From positions 1 to 9,389 of the forward strand of contig CAMOCI010000017.1 in the NCBI GenBank assembly GCA_946610635.1: 9,389 nt of DNA. The letters are read 5' to 3'. Origin of the DNA: an uncultured Clostridia bacterium (lineage in GTDB: Bacteria; Bacillota; Clostridia; Christensenellales; UBA1242). Position numbers and translations under genes: made by a program. Under the pieces are notes generated by a model. The model ran no database searches, had not been told where the DNA came from, and saw nothing but the letters and a program-made list of their open reading frames with translations. This document shows positions 6,227 to 9,389 of this stretch, piece by piece. Numbering within the stretch: the stretch's first letter is position 1; each line of letters begins with the position of its first letter.

Positions 6227-6529
6227 ATGGAAGAAAAAAATATATACAAAGATGCAATAGATAAATGGGGAGAAACTGCACAACTAGACCAAATAGTTGA
6301 AGAGATGGCAGAACTTACCCTAGCAATAAGCAAATACAAAAGACAATTTAACAATTCACTTTTAGACTATCAAAAACAAGGAGTGATGGAAAACCTGTAC
6401 ACAGAAATTGCTGATGTTAAACTTATGATTGAAGAAATGGAGTTTATGTTTGGAGTGAACAACGTGCAAAAAGCCTATGATAAACAACTAAAAAAGTTTA
6501 AAATGGAATTGTATACAGAAGAAAAATAA
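6227..6529 (+). CDS. MazG-like nucleotide pyrophosphohydrolase
   Basis: A 100-residue all-helical protein of the MazG-like/all-alpha NTP pyrophosphohydrolase superfamily, which hydrolyses nucleoside triphosphates to monophosphate and pyrophosphate, typically to remove abnormal or excess nucleotides. The metal-binding acidic signature is visible: EEMAEL (about 25-30) followed by EIADVKLMIEEME (about 60-72), the expected ExxE ... ExxD pattern. The preceding DKWGETAQLDQIVEE segment is typical of the short phage-type MazG-like proteins. The start is ATG at 6227 because AAAGGAG (6215-6221) lies 5 nt upstream. It is probably co-transcribed with the 131-residue gene through the intervening hairpin. 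A degraded relative is present at 8300-8461. The substrate cannot be read from sequence. Confidence 0.8.
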   Translation: MEEKNIYKDAIDKWGETAQLDQIVEEMAELTLAISKYKRQFNNSLLDYQKQGVMENLYTEIADVKLMIEEMEFMFGVNNVQKAYDKQLKKFKMELYTEEK

Positions 6530-6592
6530 AAATGTTATTAATTTAAAATGATTTATTGAAAATTATTAATAAGCAGATATAAACAATTTTCA

Positions 6593-6642
6593 AAATTGCA
6601 AACAATAATAACAGTAACACGCATAACCTTTTTGTGTTTCAA
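6593..6642 (+). pseudogene. Decayed fragment of the recF 3' end
   Basis: This stretch aligns with recF 5571-5621. The first 28 bases differ at only 3 positions, and the block ends with a shared TGTTTCAA. Translated, it begins KLQTIIT followed by VTR, against KLQTIIT then ATQ in RecF, and then loses frame through a small deletion. It has no start codon or ribosome binding site of its own. Just upstream, a perfect palindrome CAATTTT-C-AAAATTG (6584-6598) overlaps its start. The homology is too long to be chance. It is a remnant of a duplication or of recombination with a related recF. Confidence 0.75.
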
Positions 6643-6679
6643 TAAAAAAGTTTAGGTTATATTGAAAGATAAAAATAAT

Positions 6680-6752
6680 AAAGCGCAAATATGGAGTACA
6701 TATCTAAAAGTGTTTAACTTTTGGGGTTCATACCACATTATTGTGCTTTTTT
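6680..6752 (+). ncRNA. Multi-hairpin structured element ending in a U-run (small RNA or complex terminator)
   Basis: An outer stem AAAGCGCAA (6680-6688) with TTGTGCTTT (6741-6749), one G-T wobble, encloses two convincing hairpins and one weak one. These are ATATG-GAGTA-CATAT (6689-6703), AAAAGT-GTTTA-ACTTTT (6706-6722) and GGT-TCAT-ACC (6725-6734). Six T residues follow (6747-6752). The first arm abuts the outer stem with no unpaired base, giving a cloverleaf-like four-way junction. It is not a tRNA: the arms have the wrong sizes and there is no T-loop or CCA. I see no convincing promoter of its own. It may be the terminator of the mazG-like unit or the 3' part of a small RNA. Confidence 0.45.
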
Positions 6753-6779
6753 GTTTGATTGTTGCAAGCAAATTTGATA

Positions 6780-6808
6780 TTGACATTTTTATATTTTTTT
6801 GATATAAT
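6780..6808 (+). promoter_or_regulatory. Promoter of the transglutaminase-like gene
   Basis: TTGACA (6780-6785), 17-nt spacer, TATAAT (6803-6808), with TGA (6800-6802) directly before the -10. The predicted +1 is near 6815, giving a very short leader that contains only the AAGGAG ribosome binding site (6817-6822). It looks like a sister copy of the promoter at 5729-5756. Confidence 0.92.
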
Positions 6809-6827
6809 AAAACTATAAGGAGTTATT

Positions 6828-8276
6828 ATGAATTATTTTTATCGCAGTTATAATCCTGAAAACTATAAAAATAATGACGAAACAGATGTAAGTGATGATG
6901 AATTATATTCTAGATACATGCAAGAAATATTAAATTCATATTATTCTGACAGATCAAAATTTAAAAATAATAACTTAAAGTTTTTAAGATTATTTCCAAG
7001 AGAACTTTTAAGCGAAGATGATTGTGTTAAAGCATCTATTGATAATATTTGGTATTATTTAAGTTGGAATATTAAGCCATCTAATTTGGTTTTTGGTATT
7101 AACAATAATTATCAAAAAAAGACTTTTTCTCAAAAAGAATTAGATAATCTTAGTAAAATTGAAAAAGTAAAAAAAAAGTTTGGAGTTACTGTTGGTGTTT
7201 TTGACTATGAAGACGTTTTTACATATAACGAAGTTGCAAATGCTGATAGAATAATTAAAGAAAATGTATCTGAAATTAATAAGCATAATTTTTCTACTTT
7301 AGAAAAATTATTATATGCTTATTTACTTGTTTCAGCAAAACTATACAATAAAGAAATTGAAGAAAAAGAGTCTTCATCTCAATCAAGATCTATTTATGGA
7401 GTTCTTAATAGTGATAAGATTGTTTGTACTGGTTTTGCAAATTATTTAAAAGCAATTTCAAAAGAACTTAATGATAATAATTTAAAGGTTTTTTCAAATT
7501 TTGTAAAAACAAAAATTGTTGAAAACAATGCAAATACTAAATTTGGACTTCATGAAAATAATATTGTTTACATAAAAGATGATAAATATAAAATTGATGG
7601 ATTTTATTATCTAGATCCAACGTGGGACTCAATTAAAAATGGTAAAAATTTATTAAGTTATTTTTTGCTGGAAATTGGTCAAATAAAAAGTAATTTGGAC
7701 AAACAAATAATTGATTATTTTAAAGATAAAAAACAAGTAGATTTTAATGAAGAACCCCAAAGAAACGTTAAGCATAAAGATAATTTTTTAAATAATTACA
7801 GTTTCGTAAAATATGCATCAGTATCACAAGATAAATTAGACTTTGGCCCTGAAAAGTTTTTGTTTAACGATGATACAATCACAGATGAATTGTTAAGCAA
7901 ATATTTAATGACAAGACAAGATTTTAAAGATTATATTTTACTTAAAGAAACTATGAACAACTTTAAACATAGTAATATGCCATTTGATAAATTTTTGGAA
8001 AAAAATTCTGAGATAATAAAAAATGATATATTGGAAACAAAAATAATTAATAATCACAAAGATTTGTTTAAATATCTAAAACAGCACTCTCCACACGTTG
8101 ATATTGGAACAATTCAAAACGCTTTGCAAACTGTTTTTTCTTCAACCAATCCAGACAAAACAAAAGATGAAATATCAAAAATGGTATACAACACTTTAAA
8201 ATCAAATATTATTGAAGGAAAAGAAACATTTAATGGAAATCAAACAATGTGGACAGAATGTGAAGAATTAAAATAA
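6828..8276 (+). CDS. Transglutaminase-like (cysteine protease fold) protein, cytoplasmic
   Basis: A 482-residue protein with a central transglutaminase-like core. The presumed triad is Cys200 (DKIVCTGFANYLKAI), His242 (FGLHENNIVYI) and Asp263 (FYYLDPTWDS). The spacing and the G/C/aromatic pattern fit the bacterial transglutaminase/peptidase superfamily, whose members cleave or cross-link amide bonds. The N-terminal about 150 residues are acidic and Tyr/Asn-rich and unrecognised. Residues about 350-482 are helical and charged, and also unrecognised. There is no signal peptide or membrane helix, whereas many bacterial family members are secreted or membrane-bound. The ATG has AAGGAG 5 nt upstream and a near-consensus promoter. 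The gene lies between decayed copies of the recF tail and of the mazG-like gene. The substrate is unknown; an effector, toxin-like or regulatory protease role is speculation. Confidence 0.65.
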   Translation: MNYFYRSYNPENYKNNDETDVSDDELYSRYMQEILNSYYSDRSKFKNNNLKFLRLFPRELLSEDDCVKASIDNIWYYLSWNIKPSNLVFGINNNYQKKTFSQKELDNLSKIEKVKKKFGVTVGVFDYEDVFTYNEVANADRIIKENVSEINKHNFSTLEKLLYAYLLVSAKLYNKEIEEKESSSQSRSIYGVLNSDKIVCTGFANYLKAISKELNDNNLKVFSNFVKTKIVENNANTKFGLHENNIVYIKDDKYKIDGFYYLDPTWDSIKNGKNLLSYFLLEIGQIKSNLDKQIIDYFKDKKQVDFNEEPQRNVKHKDNFLNNYSFVKYASVSQDKLDFGPEKFLFNDDTITDELLSKYLMTRQDFKDYILLKETMNNFKHSNMPFDKFLEKNSEIIKNDILETKIINNHKDLFKYLKQHSPHVDIGTIQNALQTVFSSTNPDKTKDEISKMVYNTLKSNIIEGKETFNGNQTMWTECEELK

Positions 8277-8299
8277 AACACAAATCAAGATAAAAAAAG

Positions 8300-8461
8300 G
8301 AAACAAATATATACAAAGATGTTATTAGCAAGTGAGGGGAGAAACTTTACAACCTAATCAAATAATAAAAATATGGAATACATGTTTACCTAAGAAAATA
8401 TGTAAGGACAATACGAAACTTAATTAAAAAAAATTGAATTAGAATTATAAAACAATAGGAG
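8300..8461 (+). pseudogene. Decayed copy of the mazG-like gene
   Basis: The stretch 8306-8375 aligns with the start of the mazG-like gene (from about 6239). AATATATACAAAGATG is identical, as is GGGGAGAAACT, with CAAATA shared farther on. In the restored frame it reads NIYKDVISK, then GETLQPNQI, against NIYKDAIDK and GETAQLDQI. The copy is dead: the ATG is missing, one extra base in TGAGGGG breaks the frame and creates a stop, and more stops follow. Similarity fades after 8375 but may resume near 8439, where TTAGA and a CAA..GGAG block recur in the same order. No other gene is visible in this gap. Confidence 0.75.
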
Positions 8462-8470
8462 ATACTGAAA

Positions 8471-9160
8471 ATGATTTTGGATATTAAATCATGCGATAAA
8501 CTAAAAAAAATAAATATTGAAATAATAGAAAAAGCCAAAAATATAAAAGCAGTAATAAATAAAAATGATTTTAAAAAACAAAGTTCTAACAGTAAGCTAT
8601 TAATACTGAAAGATGTACTAAAAAAAATAATATCATTAAATGGAAAAAGTGAAAATAATTTTACAGATTATAAGCCATATTGTGCGACTGTTGATTTGAA
8701 ATATTTGGCGGATAAGTTATTGGATACTAATACTTCTAGAAATAGATTAAAAGTTGATAGGTATTATGATAAGCCACTATTTGCTTATTGTGATAAATTT
8801 GTTAAAAAGGATAAAGTTTACACGGAAACTGAAATAATGCAAATGATTAGCGATAGGCATATGATATTGGAAAATAATTTTGATAATTATCACGAATCAT
8901 TATTGCATTACTACAATAAAGTCCCAGCATTAAAATATATTAATGTTTGTCTTGAATCTGGCAATGAGAATTGCTCTCTTTGGGGATATCTAGCCACTAT
9001 GTTTACCTTGTATCCAAATAATTTTGCTGATGTAATGTATAATACAAGCAAAGATTTATTAAAATCTATTATTAAAGGGAAAGAAAAAGATAATTTATTT
9101 TTACAAACTAAAAAGATAGATTTGGAAAATACTCTTAGAATAAGTGGTGTTTTTAACTAA
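8471..9160 (+). CDS. Hypothetical protein, 229 residues, unrecognised
   Basis: A soluble, Lys/Asn-rich protein with no signal peptide or membrane helix. The first about 65 residues are Lys-rich and probably helical. The middle holds Tyr, Cys and Asp-rich segments (DYKPYCATVDLKYLADKLL, DRYYDKPLFAYCDKF). The C-terminal part contains a possible globular helix set (YHESLLHYYNKVPALKYINV, SLWGYLATMFTLYPN). I recognise no family or catalytic motif. The ATG at 8471 is supported by AGGAG (8457-8461) 9 nt upstream, and the gene ends 15 nt before a strong terminator. No clear promoter is seen, so it is probably transcribed from the transglutaminase-like gene promoter at 6780, and its ribosome binding site lies at the end of the decayed mazG copy. 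It may act with the transglutaminase-like protein, but only position suggests this. Confidence 0.7.
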   Translation: MILDIKSCDKLKKINIEIIEKAKNIKAVINKNDFKKQSSNSKLLILKDVLKKIISLNGKSENNFTDYKPYCATVDLKYLADKLLDTNTSRNRLKVDRYYDKPLFAYCDKFVKKDKVYTETEIMQMISDRHMILENNFDNYHESLLHYYNKVPALKYINVCLESGNENCSLWGYLATMFTLYPNNFADVMYNTSKDLLKSIIKGKEKDNLFLQTKKIDLENTLRISGVFN

Positions 9161-9175
9161 AATGATGTAAAGTAG

Positions 9176-9203
9176 AAAACAAAGTTAAATGCTTTGTTTT
9201 TTT
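9176..9203 (+). terminator. Intrinsic terminator after the 229-residue gene
   Basis: AAAACAAAG (9176-9184) pairs perfectly with CTTTGTTTT (9192-9200) across a 7-nt loop, and the T-tract continues to 9203. Confidence 0.9.
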
Positions 9204-9220
9204 ATTGCTAAAAAGTCAGC

Positions 9221-9245
9221 AAATTGGTCAAAAATTGACTAATTT
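9221..9245. repeat. 11-bp inverted repeat with 3-nt centre
   Basis: AAATTGGTCAA (9221-9231) pairs with TTGACTAATTT (9235-9245), with one G-T wobble. It lies between the terminator and the next promoter and has no T-run, so it is not an obvious terminator. It could be an operator or a processed RNA stem. The rest of 9204-9330 is AT-rich with a second 7-bp dyad (TCAAAAT...ATTTTGA) and nothing else I can support. Confidence 0.4.
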
Positions 9246-9332
9246 GAAGTTTTTAATAAAGAACACAATAAAATACGTAATTTGTCTTAAAATCAAAATT
9301 TTGGTTTATTTTGAACTTTTTTAAAAAAATGC

Positions 9333-9389
9333 TTTTAATTATATCTTATATATGATATAATTAACATAGTATATAAAGATAGGGGAATT
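9333..9389 (+). promoter_or_regulatory. Promoter and ribosome binding site of the next gene, beyond the window
   Basis: A perfect TATAAT (9356-9361) is preceded by an extended TGA (9353-9355). The -35 (TTTTAA, 9333-9338, spacer 17) is weak. AGGGG (9381-9385) is a good Shine-Dalgarno, so a start codon is expected within a few bases after 9389. Confidence 0.7.

Noticed and set aside
6535..6572. Inverted repeat TTATTAAT/ATTAATAA after the mazG-like gene as a terminator
   Set aside because: The stem is A/T only, with a 22-nt loop and no T-tract, so it is expected by chance in such AT-rich sequence.
6680..6752. A tRNA gene, suggested by the GGTTCATACC piece and the cloverleaf-like outline
   Set aside because: There is no 7-bp acceptor, D or T-loop geometry, no anticodon loop of 7 nt and no CCA; the 3' end is a U-run.
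1..9389. CRISPR array, insertion sequence or prophage elements
   Set aside because: No regularly spaced repeats, transposase or integrase coding sequence, or terminal inverted repeats are visible.

Overview
The window comes from a very AT-rich, low-GC Gram-positive-type bacterium, probably an uncultured gut Clostridia or Mollicutes-like Firmicute; this placement is inference. The evidence is the A/T-dominated codon use, sigma-A type promoters (TTGACA with an extended TGATATAAT -10), AGGAG-type ribosome binding sites and Firmicute-like DnaA and RecF proteins. The standard code fits: the rluA-family gene ends at a TGA that lies inside its own terminator.

Layout. Positions 1-168 hold the 3' end of an unrecognised gene, closed by a strong intrinsic terminator. 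A putative operon follows (342-2593): a surface-exposed, membrane-anchored leucine-rich-repeat protein, then, 2 nt later, an RluA-family pseudouridine synthase. A bidirectional terminator separates it from two minus-strand genes: a 124-residue unknown protein (2625-2999) and full-length dnaA (3058-4404). dnaA and recF (4578-5666) diverge from a 173-bp intergenic region with back-to-back promoters; dnaN, which normally lies between them, is absent. After recF come an unknown 131-residue gene (5778-6173), a MazG-like nucleotide pyrophosphohydrolase (6227-6529), a 298-bp intergenic region, a 482-residue protein with a transglutaminase-type Cys-His-Asp core (6828-8276), a 194-bp gap, and a 229-residue unknown protein (8471-9160). 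The window ends with a promoter and ribosome binding site for a gene that begins just outside.

The most informative signals are in the gaps. The one after the MazG-like gene carries a decayed copy of the recF 3' end (about 6593-6642). The one after the transglutaminase-like gene carries a decayed copy of the MazG-like gene (about 8300-8461). The promoters of the 131-residue gene and the transglutaminase-like gene are near copies of each other. Together these suggest an old tandem duplication of 'recF tail - promoter - gene - mazG', in which the second unit now carries the transglutaminase-like gene and its flanking copies have eroded.

Other points: dnaA and the LRR gene both have promoters whose predicted +1 is the A of their ATG and neither has a Shine-Dalgarno, so both look leaderless. 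DnaA domain IV has substitutions at two positions that usually contact DNA, and no consensus DnaA box (TTATCCACA) was found by eye. A compact multi-hairpin RNA-like element ending in a U-run lies at 6680-6752.
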